Shown in pieces: positions 8,830 through 21,087 of a stretch of DNA of 64,000 bases (positions are counted from its first letter, which is position 1; every line of letters begins with the position of its first letter). This DNA comes from Nothopassalora personata (taxonomy: Eukaryota > Ascomycota > Dothideomycetes > Mycosphaerellales > Mycosphaerellaceae). Where the stretch lies: contig CM066296.1 of NCBI GenBank assembly GCA_033816765.1, positions 1,364,001 through 1,428,000 of the forward strand, written 5' to 3'. A program made the position numbers and the translations under genes. The notes under the pieces were generated by a model. It worked only from the letters and a program-made list of their open reading frames with translations. It ran no database searches and had not been told where the DNA came from.

Positions 8830-11819
8830 AATCTTTTGCTAACAGTTTTGTAGGTTTTATTTTAGTTCCTAGGTATTTTCTAATTCGTCGTATCCTTTCT
8901 ACTTAATAAGGTATCGCTAACCTTTCTTATCTAGGATTTTTTTGACTTTAAAGTTGTTTTCTACTTCTAGTTCAAAATAGAAGCTCTCCTAGTAGGGTGT
9001 TTCGGCGTCTACGGGTTCTAACTTAGAGATATAGAAGACTAGGTGGATTTTAGCGTCTAGTAGTAGTCGTAGGCGGTAGTTAACTAGTCCTATAACTTTG
9101 TCGATAAAAAATAGTCCGACCTTAATGTAATCTAGTTTCTTAGTCTATCTTCTTATTCTTAAGTTTTTTATAAGGAGATAGACCTTATCCCCCTCTTTTA
9201 GTAGAGGTGCTATTTTTCTCGTGTCCTACCGTTATCGAGACAGTTTTTATTATGCATCTTCGATCGCCTTGTGTGTTTCTTTATGCACTTCCTTAAGAGT
9301 ATCCGTTATTACGATTACTCTTTCGGCTTATAGGTAAGATCTAGGTATTCTAAATAGGTTAGGATCTTTACTAAAGTTCGTATAGAACGGTATCGTTAAA
9401 GTTGTCTCCGATTTGTAGTTATTTAGTGCAATCTACGCTATTAGCAGTAATAAAACCTAGTTGTCTTATACATAATTAATATAGTGTCGTAGGTATTGTT
9501 CTAGCGTTTAATTCATCCTTTTGGTTTGTCTATCTATTTCTAGATAATATACTATTAATAGCTTATGTTTGATTCCGATCGTTCCTCTAAGCGTCTTCTA
9601 ATAATTTAATGTAAATAGCTTGTCTCTATCCGTTATAAACGCTCGAGGGAATCCGTAGTATCGGATAAGTCTATCTAGTACGAGGTATCCGAGCTGCTCT
9701 ATATTGTATGTCTCTAATATAGGAATAAAGTATACGTATTTTATATCTTATCTATAGAAATGAGAAACTGCGTTATATTAGGTCTATTGTCTTTAAAGTT
9801 CTAGGATGTCTATAGGTTAGTCCGTCGTAATGTTATCGTATACATTCTTCTTCTCGATCCTTTAGTACCTAGTATTTTCCTTACGATATAGGGAATTGCT
9901 CGTCCCTATCGCCTAATATCCGTACGATACTATTAAATTCTCTTATGTTAGTACTAAGACTTCCGTCGGGGTTCGTTTTTAGTACTTTATGTTATACTAG
10001 TTCTTTTCCTTCTATATAGTCGCTTCTTCGGCTTAGCGCGTCGGCGCGGCTATTCTCTCGTCCTAGAGTATATTTAATTTCGAACTTATACTATCCTAGT
10101 AACTCCGACTAGCGGGCTTGCCTTCGGGTAAGTTCTTTCGTCGTTGTGAATTACGTAAGATTCTTATAGTTAGAAAGAATCGTTAACTTCGGTAGGCCCT
10201 CGACATATACTCTCTAATGTTATATAGTAGTAACAATGGCTAGAAGCTCTTTATTATAGATATCGTAGTTCTGTTCCGCTATAGTTATTTTCCGGGAGTA
10301 ATAGGCTACTAGGTGTCTCTACCTATCGTGTGTCTATATTAGACACGCGCCTATTACTATATTAGACGCATCGGTCTCGATGTAGACTTCCTTACTACTA
10401 TCGAATAGTCGAAGCGTAGGGGCTAAAGCGCATTGTTCCTTAAGTTTCTTAAATGCTTTAATCTGTTCCTTTCCCTATTTCTAGGTAACGTCTTTTCTCG
10501 TAAGCATCGTTATTAGTACTACTGTTTTTACGTAGTCCTTAATGAATTTCCGGTTATAGTTCGCTAGTCTAAGGAATGATTGTACGTCCTTAACTATTTT
10601 TAGTTCTAGCTATTCTCTAATTGACTATGTCTTCGTAGGGTCGATCGTTATCCCTATAGTGCTAATAATAAAGCCTAAGAATTTAACTTCTTTCTTATAG
10701 AATTCGAATTTCTCGGGTGCTATCTTAAATCCTAAACGCGTAAGTCGTTCGAATACGTCCTAGACTTACTTTATATAATTCTAAAGGGATCCTTTCGTAT
10801 AGACTAATATATCGTCTATGTAAGCGATAACGTATACGTCGAGTAGGTCTCTTAGTGTTTCGTTAACAATGTCCTAATAGGATGCGGGTACGTTAGTTAA
10901 TCCTATTAGCATAACTAAGAATTCGTAAAGTCCGTATCTTATTCTAAAAGCGGTTTTCTATTCTTCTCCTTCTACTATCCGTATAGCGTAGAAGGCATCT
11001 CGTAGGTTAATCTTCGTGTACTAGTCTAATCCGGTTAATCTATCTTATACTTCTTCGATGTTAGGTAGCGGGTATCGGTTCTTAATCGTAATCTCGTTTA
11101 ACTTCCTATAGTCCTATACGAGTCGTAACTTCCCGTTTGCTTTTAGAACAAATATATATAGAGTTCCTATACTTAAGGTAGACTTTCTTATCTATCCTTT
11201 AGCTAGCTTCTCCTTTAGCTATTCTCGTAGGGTCTATAGCTCTTTCTTAGACATTTAGTATAGGGGTCCCTATAGAGGCTCTTTCCCTAGCTAAATATTT
11301 ATCTTATAATCCTATAGTTAGTGCTTAGGTAAGGCATCCTTACCTCTTTCCTCTTTAAAGAGTCGCGACTACTTACGATACTCCTTAGGAATACTTAACT
11401 CTAAGATATTAGTATCCTTCGATAGTACATTACTTCTATTACTTCTAGTAACTTCGTAACCCGGCGGCCCTACGCTAGTGTCTATCCCGGTCGAAGGTAG
11501 TTCTTCTATCCTTCTATTCGGCGTAAGCTATATCCTATTTAGCTATCTCTTTACCTTATCTACTAGCGAACGCTACCGCTACGTAGGCTAAATGTCGATA
11601 ATGTAGTCGCATTCCCTAAATATAAGTACTCCTCTTCTCTAGTCGATTACTAGATTATGCTTTCTTAACTAAGGTATACCTAGTACGATGTTATAACTAG
11701 CTATGTTAGTAACATCTAAGATAATCTCCTCGTAGTGCCGTTAGATAGTAAGTAGTAGCGGTATCGTCTCGCGCTCTATACTAGGTAAGGATAATCCGTC
11801 TACCGCGATTAATTTATAA
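8830..11819 (-). pseudogene. F1b pol remnant, C-terminal part
   Basis: Minus strand from chromodomain (about 8870-8960) through integrase (about 9000-9900), RNase H and reverse transcriptase. The RT active site reads AYIDDILV at about 10830-10805, retaining both aspartates. Cut by a copia element at 11820; the N-terminal protease continues at 17435. RIP stops are frequent. Confidence 0.85.
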
Positions 11820-12066
11820 TGTTAAGATGTAGCATCTTAGGGGGAGCTAATAGTTAGGTTATGATCTAATAGCCTAAGGCATCTACGATAACTTAGCTTA
11901 TCGGAAGACACCTTCTCTCCCCTTTAGCTTAGATAGACATCTAATACAATTAACATATTAGTTCCTAATATATTGCTGCATGCCCTGTGGCTATTAGCTA
12001 GTTGAAGATTGATCTCTTACTCTACTCCGCTACTAACTACGTACCCTATAAGGTCTTAACTTAATA
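11820..12066 (+). repeat. Copia 5' LTR (247 bp)
   Basis: TGTTAAGATG to TTAATA, the last CA altered to TA. It differs from the 3' LTR (17188-17434) mainly by C-to-T and G-to-A changes. Confidence 0.92.
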
Positions 12067-12082
12067 GGTTATAAGCCCGGGT
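12067..12082 (+). promoter_or_regulatory. Copia primer-binding site, initiator-tRNA anticodon type
   Basis: GGTTATAAGCCCGGGT starts at the first base after the LTR. With one TpG-to-TpA change undone it would read GGTTATGAGCCC, complementary to the anticodon stem-loop (GGGCUCAUAACC) of eukaryotic initiator tRNA-Met. This is the internal half-tRNA primer site known from copia-type elements. The same sequence follows the LTRs at 3598-3847 and 62790-63036. Confidence 0.8.
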
Positions 12083-12499
12083 TTATGTAGGAGTAAGAGC
12101 AACCTATATCAGTATAGGTTACTTATATCCCTTGCTATTATAGTAGAAAACATCTAGGAAGCAGAAGTCTACCCTATCTGTCCTATTAAGGAGCTTAGTT
12201 TAATACTAAGTAATAGGTAATCTAGAAAAGGACTCTATACGGCTTACTATAAGCTAATACCTTAAAGACACTCTATAGGCAGAACTGTATCGAGATACTA
12301 TCAAGAAGGACTTTAAGTAAGTTATTTAGAACTCTGCTAGGAGAGACAGACCTGTTTCCTAGCTCCGAGACTACACCGCTCTTTCTTTACCCTACTAAGT
12401 AGGCCTTAGTATCTACACCTACGAACCTTACTATTCTACACTAAAAGCCTTAGTAGGACCTAAGCCACGACTTTAAAGCATATACACCTTGTTTTATTA

Positions 12500-15400
12500 T
12501 ATTCAATTTATTATAGATTTACACTAAGAGAAAGGAGAAGAGAAGGGAACTAAAATCCCAATTCTTAGGAGAGACAACTAGAAGAGATAGTTCAACCTTT
12601 AGAGATACAAGATAGAGAGCCAGTTAGTATTCTTTGCAATTAATGACCTATTAGAAGTGTCATTTAACAACATTAAGGGCAAGAACCTAAAACTCTAGGA
12701 AGAGACTAAGATTAAAGAGATTCTTAATGCACTAACATAGACAAAACAAAATGCAGCTTGCTGCTTTAGTATCCTAAGTAGGATTATAGAAGAAGATGAA
12801 TTTAAGCTTAAGGGCTCTTACGAATCTAGAAAAGCTGCTAAGATATAGGTGCATCTCTAGAACAAGTATAGCTAGGTGTTACTAACCTATGTATATAAGC
12901 TTATAAAACAGTTTGTAAACTTTAAGATAAGTAAAGAGTTCACTATTAGATCTACATAGGCACACCTAGTGTCTCTTAGAAGGAGGATTGCTAATGTTAA
13001 CCTAGAGGGCTAGTACTATAGGAAAGCTAATGTAAGAATAACCTAGCTTTTAAGCTTACTACTACCTAACTACTATATAGCTAGGGATACTATCATGGCT
13101 TAGCTAAAGATGAATTATAAAAGGACCTTAAAGATCCTTAAGGCTTAAGAGGCTAGATTAAATCCCTCTAAGGCTAAGTATAGTATAGTAGCTACCTAGG
13201 TTAGGCCCTTAGGTTAGGTAAGATCACTTTCCTACCTTCTCTATAAGAAGGACTATCTTATTAAGGACTGCCCTAGTCTCTCTAAGGCAAAGAAGGTCCT
13301 TAGATCTTATTCCTAAGCACTATCCTCCTAGAATATAACATATATTAAGAAGAGAAGATCTCTACTACTATCTTTAAGAAGAACACTAAGAGAGAAGTCC
13401 TCTATAGAGGAACTTAAGAAAATGGTGAAGAAACTCAGCTCTAACATACTATTACTCTAGAAGAACTAGGCCCAGTCTCCTTCCTCTAAAATAAGGAAGA
13501 CTAGGAAAGGTTTCTCTACCTAAGAGCTACCCGACTTATGCAACTCATCCTAGAAGACAATGTCTAATGATAATAAGTATAATAAAGTAGCTCACTTAAC
13601 TATAGAAGTCTAAGGCAAGTTCCCCTTATTAGAGTAGTTACTTAATTCTTATGCTTTATCCTATATAACTAACTAGAACTGCCTCTTTAGATCTATAACT
13701 CCCTTAATAAAGAAGAAATAGATTAAAGTAGGAGGTGAGTATTTGTTAGCCACTTATATTAGGACTGTAGAGATAAGTAGGAGATCTAGTAGGAAAGTTG
13801 TTTTAGAAGATGTTCTACTTATACCTAAGCTAGGGGTAAACCTGGTTTCTTAGAACCAGTTTAGTAAGTAGTTTAGTGTCTAACCTCCTTCATTTTCTCT
13901 TATATCCCCCTCTAGCTAAACTATTGTCTAGACAAGGCTCCTTAGGGGGGTTCTATTTATTAATAAGATTTCTCCTCTACTGTAAGAAAGGGCACATTAC
14001 TTATTATGTGCACTACTAATAGAGAATGCCTTTATAACTGCTAAATTAGAGACTAACCTAAAACAGTAGGAGCTTTAGTATAGAAGATTTGCATACTTTA
14101 GGAAGAACTTGCTCTAGAATCTTTATAAAGTAATTGACTTGAAAGAACCTATTCCTATTCCTAGGGATAGCTTCTACTAGTGCAGAGTGCGTTTAATAGT
14201 AAAGATAAAGAAGTACAAAGGCAAAGCTACTAAGAGAAGACCTAAAAGACTTGCCCTTGTATCTATTAACATATATAGTCTACTACTAACATTAAGGCTA
14301 GGGTTTAAATACTAGCTTAAGATTGTTAACAACTTCTCGAGAAAAAAGTAGACCTGTCCTCTTAAGAAAAGAGAAGATGCTCTAGTTGCTCTCTAGAACT
14401 GGAAGATTAAGGCAGAGAGGAAATCATTAGTATAGTTAAAAGCAGTTAGGCTTAACAATGTAAGGGAACTTATTACATTAGTTAAGTAGTAGGAGAAGGA
14501 TTTAGGAATTGGGCTAGAGTATACTAAGGCATACAACTCGCTCTAAAATAGACTAGTTGAAAGGTTAATACAAACCTTAGAAGACTCTATAAGGGTAATG
14601 CTTAAAGAGGCTAAGATGCTAATTGAATTCTAGCCTAAAGCACTAGAAGCCTAAACCTACATAAGGAACAAACTACTAAATGGTCTAGACTATAATAGGT
14701 TCAAGGTTTTACTAGATAAGCCTTTAATAGTATTAAGCTAACTATTAACTATTTGAAGGTTTAGGGATGTAAAGCTATTGTCTACATAGACATAAGATCC
14801 TAGCCTTAATAGGCAAGAAGTAATAAACTAATAAATAGAGGTAAAGAAGCAGTGTTTATTAGATACGTTAAAAACACAGCTAAGGCCTAGCTCTTTTAGG
14901 AACTAGACATAAAAGCTGTTAAACAATATATATATATATAGACTTCTTTAAGGACTAACCTAGAGGTAATATAGATCTCAATATTACAAAATTGAATCTA
15001 TTAAGCAATGCACTAGCTAGGAGACCCTTAGGGAGGCTAAGGAAGGACATATCCTTAGAGTAACCTATTTACTATTCAATTATTTAGTAGAGTAGCCCAG
15101 TAACAGCCTAGCCAAGAAAGCTGTTTATGTAACTTCCCTAGCCTCTAAAGAATATAGGGGAATTTCAGAAAATCGATAAGCTAATTAAGATAAGTTTACT
15201 AGATCTTTAGGAAAAGAATGTTACTAGGACACAAGTAACTACTCTTAGATTATCCCTTAGTAAGAGGAGGGCTAACTATAATGTTAAGGGCTATAAATAG
15301 AAACAGAAAGCCCTAAGATCTATAGTCCCTGTACCTGAACTAGCTACTAAAGTAGGAGAAGCAATAGATCTCTTAGAGAACCTTGCTACTTACTACTAAG

Positions 15401-17160
15401 CTTTCTTTATAGCTATGCAATTAGTAGATGATTTAGTACTATAGGATAGTAAATTCCTAGAAGAAGTTAAGGAGATAGCCTTTATAGCAACTATAGAAGT
15501 TATTGTATACAAGTAAGAGATCCTAATTCCAAAGTCCTATAAGGATGCTATAAATGACAAGAAATAGGGACACCTTTAGAAGGAAGCAATCTAGAAGGAG
15601 CTAGATGCTCTATAGAGTAATAACACCTAGGAGAATGCTGTTCTACTAAAAGGAGCAAACTTAGTTACGTTAAGATAAGTCTTTAATGTTAAAAGAAGCA
15701 TTAGTAGAGCCATTAAAAAGTTCAAGGCTAGGCTAGTTGTAAGGGGCTTTTTATAGAAGTTTAGTATTAACTTTATAGAGACATTTGCGCCTATAGTTAG
15801 ATAGGACACCCTTAGGGTATTTATAGCTATTATGTATAAGAAGGATCTCTATCTTCACTAAGTAGATGTGAACAATGCGTTTATAGAAAGCACCCTCTAT
15901 AAAGACATCTTTATATTACTACTACTAGGAGTTAAGCTTCTACTAAACATAGTGTTTAAGATCCTTAAAAGCTTATATAGACTTAAGTAAGCAGCTAGAG
16001 ATTGTAATTAACTCTATATATCAAAGCTTAGAGAGATTAGATTCACATAGTTAGAGGTAGATCTATACCTACTTATTTATAAGGAAAAAGAGATTATAAT
16101 TCTTACATATGTAGATAACATTCTAATTGCTGCACTAAAGTTAATAGACGTTCTCTAGTTCAAAAGAGAACTTAGTAAAGTCTTTAAGATTAAAGATCTT
16201 AGTGAACCTAAAAAGATCCTTAGCATAAGAGTCATAAGGGATAGGAGGAGAGGAATCCTAAAACTTAACTAGGGACACTTTATTAGGGACAACCTTAATA
16301 AGATAGGGATAAACCATAAGAAGGCAGCACCTATACACTTACCTATAGACAGCTATAAGGCTCTTAAACCTTTAAGCTACATAGATGAGAGGTGTAACAA
16401 GGTAGAGTACTAAAGTATGAATAGTATATAGATATAGCTAGTAACAATTATAAGGCTAGACATTGCTTTTGCCCTAGGAAGGATAAGCTTATTTGTAAGT
16501 GACCTATCCGCCTACTATATAAAGGCTTTAAAGAAGATTACAAGATATCTAAGGTTATATCCTAATCTTAGCCTTGTCTTCTCTAGGTATAGAGAAGGAT
16601 GCCTAGTTAGATACTATAACTCTAATTATACAATAGATAAAGTAGACAGAGTCTCTATCCTTAGGTATGTCTTCTTCCTCTATAGGGCACTAGTCTCCTA
16701 GATAAGTAAGAAGTAAAAGTCTATAGCAACATCTATAATAGAAGCTAAATACATAGCTATAAATGCATGTGTAAAGCAATCCCAATTCCTAGCTTTACTG
16801 CTAAGGGAGATGGACTGTCTAGAGTTAGTAGGAGACTGTTCCTATTAACTAAGGATTACTAGAAACTAGGAGACTATATTAAGCTTAAGACTAGTCTAAT
16901 TAAGAGGTAATAACTAAGCTACCCTTACCCTAGTAAGGGATGTACATGTTTATAACAAGTTAAAGTATATTAACATTGCCTACAATGCTGTTAGGAAACT
17001 TTAGTAGAGAAGGCTTATTACTGTTAAGTACACCCTAACATCTAAGATAGTTATAGATAGGTTTATAAAGCTAAAGACTAGTCTACACTTCTAGAGGTTT
17101 GTAAGCTAGCTTAACCTATTATAGAGGTCTAAATACTACTAACAGGAGAAGAGCAGACTA
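12500..17160 (+). pseudogene. Copia gag-pol remnant
   Basis: Plus strand, broken by many TAG/TAA codons. Gag knuckle tail reads YLIKDCP near 13250. The GAG-pre-integrase block reads YRRFAYFRKNLL near 14080. RT motif VDVNNAFIE lies near 15865 and the RT active site LTYVDNILIAA near 16105-16135, where the second Asp of YVDD is now Asn. RNase H end motif SIIEAKYIAINAC lies near 16730-16775. The order integrase before RT identifies Ty1/copia. Polypurine tract AAGTAGGAG abuts the 3' LTR at 17188. Not functional. Confidence 0.85.
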
Positions 17161-17187
17161 TAACCTCCTATGTAAGATAAGTAGGAG

Positions 17188-17434
17188 TGTTAAGATGTAG
17201 CATCTTAGGGGGAGCTAACAGTTAGGTTGTGATCTAATAGCCTAAGGCATCCACGATAACTTAGCTTATCGGAAGATACCTTCTCTCCCCTTTAGCTTAG
17301 ATAGACATCTAACACAATTAACACATTGGTTCCTAATATATTGCTACATGCCCTGTAGCTATTAGCTAGTTAAAGATTAATCTCTTACTCTACTCCGCTA
17401 CTAACTACGTACCCTGTAAGGTCTTAACTTAACA
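17188..17434 (+). repeat. Copia 3' LTR (247 bp)
   Basis: TGTTAAGATG to TTAACA, same length as the 5' LTR, followed by target duplication TATAA. Confidence 0.92.
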
Positions 17435-17439
17435 TATAA

Positions 17440-19640
17440 CCCTCTTTCTTCTTATAGGTAGCGATCCTATGTCTTATAACAAATAATTCGGAGGTAAAGT
17501 TCCCGCTTGCTCCGGAATCTATTATAGCATCTATCTTATGCCCGTTAACGATAATCTTAGTTCAAAACACTATTGTCGTTAGTAATGCGTAAGCCTTTTC
17601 TATGTTATATAACTCCCTTCGGTCGCTTATTCCTAGGGAGTTAATCCTTTTCCCTATTCGTATATAGAACGTCGTACTTCGTGTCTCGAGGCCTCCGCTT
17701 AAACCTAGCGCGAGCCTTTCTATATCTATACCTACATTTAGTAACGTTCCTAGATCTTCTACGTTTCTAAGTAGAGTGCGCGTACGTGTTATACTACGTT
17801 ACGTAATTTATTCGATATAAATGTTCCTAATAGTATAAGATATCCGGTTCTTATTATTCGGCTTCCTATCGGTAGTCGTTCTATAACGGCGGTTGCTAGA
17901 TTCTCGGTTGTTTCTATAAGTGGGTATCCCTAGGCTATGCCTCGTAGGGTGTCGAGTATCTTATTAAACTTAATAGAGTATAGCATCCTTCGTCCGCCTA
18001 TCTTAGGTAGGAATTCCTCGTGCCTTCTTTATAGGTGTACGATTATGTTGTATAATTTCTTAGGTGCGTTAATCGTGAAGGTTAGTTATTTATTGTCGTC
18101 GTTAGTGTCGCTCTCTTCTCCTTCGGAAGAATCTTCTTCGCTTAATTCTTCCGGATCCTAATCTTCTTCGATAGTGTCTAGCCCGGTAGTTTCTTAACTT
18201 TCTTCCTATAGTTCTAGTAACTATAATCCGTTCTATCCTAGGTCCTGGTTTTCTTTATCGCTTTTATCGTTGTTAAAGTAGGATTCGTCGATGTCTACTT
18301 CTCAGAGCGTGGCGTTTTGCCTATACGTCGCTCCTAGGGTTCCTCTCGGTTACTAAGGCTAATACCCTACGCCTAATTTCGCGGCGTAGTAAACCTAACA
18401 CGAGTCTTAGTAATAGAATCGCTAATAAAGACTTCTATAACTACTTCGAGACTCGGATTCGATCTCGTAGTCGACTCTTCGTGTTATTATATTAAACTGT
18501 CGTAGTTAGTTCTTCGTATTAAATGGAATAACTACTATTTACTGCCTATAGTATCCTCCTCGTCCTTCTAAGGGGTCTAGGAGAGGCGTCGTACTTCTAT
18601 TACTAGCTCTCTCCCCTACTCTCCGAGTATAGTCGGTATCTCCTTAAGATCTAACACTACTCTTAGATTTACTAGTTTGGAGTTATATTATGTTAAACTG
18701 TTCGCGGCGCACTATATTCTTACCGCGGTAGTCCCTTACTAGGTAGCTAGGTTTACTACATCCGTAGTAAGTTCGTGTTTCTTTCGAACTCCGGGATGCT
18801 CTATTCCCGTTACTGTTCCTAATCTTACGACCTTTCTCGGTAACGTCGAGTTCTATTAGCTATAGTCCGTAGTACGGTTTGTCCCTAGGCTTATTATTAT
18901 AGTTATCGTAGAAGCCTCTATTACGGTTGTCGTAGCCCGGTATATATCTAGCCTTTCCGGATACTTTAGAGTCGTATCGTCGTTCTATAGCTCTCTCGTA
19001 GAGCTTATTATTAAGATTAATCGTAACTCTAACGAGGTCGCCTAAGCTATCGATCTTCCGACCGTCCCTTATTAACTCGTCCTTAATATGCTCCTTTAGT
19101 CCTCTTCGGTACATAACTTAAAGTGCTTTGTCGTCCTAATCGGTAAGTTACGCGTATTCCTAGAATTTAGTAGCATATTCGGCAGTAGATGTCTTCTAGG
19201 TTAAATGCTAAATAATACGAACGGGAGTAGTAATCTTATTAGAGACACTAAAGACGCTCTTTATAGTATACTTAAGATAGTTATATAACCTAAAGATTCC
19301 GTCGGCATTGTCTTCTCCGTTACTGTCTAGGTATTTCCTAAGGAATGGTTTAACCTAATGCTATACTCGTCCTCTTAAAAAAGTAGTAGTAAAGATAGGC
19401 TTAAGGTTCTTAGGCATAGAGTTAAATAAGAAGTATATATCTATCTAAGAGACCTAAGTGTCGAACTTGTCTCGGTCGCTATAGTAGTATTCTAGCTTAC
19501 TAACCTTAAGGGTATCGTTACCTATATAAGTAGCTAAGGCATTAATAGCATCGTTCGCGGTCTAAGGTCGTCGGGCTCTACTTACTTTACTAGGGGCGGG
19601 TGTTCCCCGTTTAATCTATCGGTCTCCTATCGTAGAGGGC
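17440..19640 (-). pseudogene. F1b gag and protease start
   Basis: Minus strand. 19114-18860 is an unbroken 84-residue piece, MYRRGLKEHIKDELIRDG onwards, matching Gag residues 171-255 of the intact F1. The acidic C-terminal Gag region lies near 18060-18310. The gag-pol frameshift signal is preserved: TTTTCCC at 17648-17654 (minus GGGAAAA) with stem arms 17637-17643 and 17611-17617. The protease start lies between 17600 and the copia insertion. Confidence 0.85.
17611..17654 (-). promoter_or_regulatory. Conserved frameshift signal in F1b
   Basis: On the minus strand: GGGAAAA, then GGATT, then AACTCCC, an 18-nt loop containing the RIP-altered gag stop, then GGGAGTT. The seven stem pairs are all Watson-Crick. 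Aligns base for base with the intact element's signal. Confidence 0.75.
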
Positions 19641-19649
19641 GTTTAAAGC

Positions 19650-20053
19650 TATTAGGTTTAGTATAACCTAATAATATTACAAGTTAAGAAGATAAGCTTA
19701 ATCGGGTTTATTCTCGGGCCGATAAGAAGTTAAGGGAGAGTAATAAAGTAGTAGCTATCTTATCTTATAAAGACTAAGTAGTAGTAAGGTAGAGGTTAGG
19801 TTATAGTGTATTCTAAACAGTAATATTAAACAGTAAGTTAAACGCCTCGAAACTATAAGGGGTTCTTAGCGTTCCTAAATATAAAGGAGATTCGTAGATC
19901 TTAGTAATTAGTCTAATTATTCTAAGTATAAGTAGTCTAATTAGTCTAAGTATAAGTAGTCTAATCGCTCTAAGTCTAAGCGCTTAGGTAGGATAAGTTA
20001 CGTATTCGTCTTATCGTTATAATTCTAGGGTCTATAGGAATTATTCCGTAATA
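19650..20053 (-). repeat. 5' LTR of F1 variant b (404 bp)
   Basis: Plus-strand ends TATTAGG and CCGTAATA (RIP forms of TGTTAGG and GTAACA). Same length and U3 repeat array as 7316-7719. Just outside it (19641-19649) lies TTTAAAGC, the self-priming site on the minus strand. Confidence 0.9.
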
Positions 20054-20603
20054 TTAGCGTCCCCTTCGCTAGGCGCCTACGATAAGTATACGACGTACCT
20101 ATCGTCTCTCCCCTATACGATTTTCATTAGTAGTATAAGTAGTTCACCTAGGCCGCCCTATATTATTATAGCGCATACTCTTACTAGTAGCGATCGGGTC
20201 CCCTACGGCTCGTAGGCTCCTACTACTATTATCGTCGCCTTATCCTATATCTTCTCGTAGGTAGCGGTTACGCGCCTTACTATAGGCTCGTCCTCTCTTA
20301 ATAGGGATTTCTTCTAGAAAGATAGCTTACTTTATAGCGTAGGAAGTAAGTTTAACGTCTACTACGCTACGCGTACGTAGTTACTACGTCGCGATAGCGC
20401 ATCGGCTAGGTTACTCTTCCCCGACCTATGCTCTACTACGAAGTCGAAAGATTATAGAAACGTCGCCTATCGAGCTTATCTCCCGTTTAGCTACTTTACT
20501 ATTATAAAACCCTATAGGTTTGTATAGTTAACTAGTACCTAAACCGTATACGATACGCCTTCGAGGTACGGTCGCTAATGCTTAAATGCCTCTACTACTA
20601 CTA
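20054..20603 (-). mobile_element. F2 copy B, RNase H and downstream pol part
   Basis: Minus-strand F2 pol. Near 20430-20400 the minus translation reads VEHRSGKSNLADALSRR, the RNase H C-terminus. 20430-20603 aligns with window bases 15-189 of copy A. Interrupted at 20604 by an F1 element with duplication TACTA (20599-20603) and continued at 28447. Its integrase and 3' LTR are missing to the left, where it abuts the F1b LTR. Confidence 0.82.
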
Positions 20604-21012
20604 TGTTATTATCTCGTTCTAGGGCTAGTCTCAAAAGAGAGATAAGTCAAGTCACGTAGCGGTATTATTCTTTAGAGAGGCTAAAGTAAGCTAAGCGAAG
20701 ATGAATGATAGGAATAAGAGTTGTATTCCAATTAGTAAGATAGTAACATAAGTTAAACGCATTAGAACTATAAGGGTTTCTTAGCGTTCCTAAATACAAA
20801 GGAGATAGAGCGTTACTCTCCGTGCTCTCTATACTCTCTATGCTCTCTCGAGATCACCGAGATTAACGAGATTAAGGAGATTACTTTAGTTGCTCTCTCG
20901 GTTCCTTAGTTTTATTCCTACGGGTAAGAGAGCACTTCTCGGGCGAAAGCGCCCGCTAATTATAGAGGTCTAATTAGTTAGCTTCCTTTAGCCCTAGATT
21001 AGAACCGTAACA
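20604..21012 (-). repeat. 3' LTR of F1 variant d (409 bp)
   Basis: Plus-strand ends TGTTATT and CGTAACA. Outer end sequence differs from the other F1 variants, but the core (GTTAAACGCATTAG, CTAAATACAAAGGAG) is shared. U3 carries a CTCTCTATGCTCTC-type array and GAGATTAACGAGATTAAG repeats near 20820-20885. Confidence 0.92.
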
Positions 21013-21087
21013 CTATCCCCCTTTTAGTCTAGCTCTATCCTAGAGCTTCATAAGTCATGTTATACTTCCTTTTCGTGTCTCGCAACG

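Larger units (their letters stand above)
11820..17434 (+). mobile_element. Ty1/copia element, full length, moderately RIP-altered
   Basis: 5615 bp with 247-bp LTRs at 11820-12066 and 17188-17434, flanked by the perfect 5-bp duplication TATAA (11815-11819 and 17435-17439). Inserted into F1b near the gag-pol junction; the uninterrupted F1 sequence at about 25800-25830 is the empty-site equivalent. CpA and TpG are clearly commoner here than in the surrounding F1, so it has seen fewer RIP cycles. Gag-pol is on the plus strand in copia order (Gag, integrase, RT, RNase H). Confidence 0.93.
7316..20053 (-). mobile_element. F1 gypsy element (variant b), full length, interrupted by copia
   Basis: Minus-strand chromovirus with 404-bp LTRs at both ends (7316-7719 and 19650-20053). 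Without the copia insertion it is about 7.1 kb, the same as the intact F1 (7.2 kb). Order on the minus strand: 5' LTR, gag, pol, tRNA-like module, antisense gene, 3' LTR. Heavily RIP-altered. Flanking 5-mers are TCTCG (left) and TTAGC (right), so no target-site duplication. The left flank is an F1 LTR and the right flank is F2 pol, which suggests recombination between copies. Confidence 0.9.
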
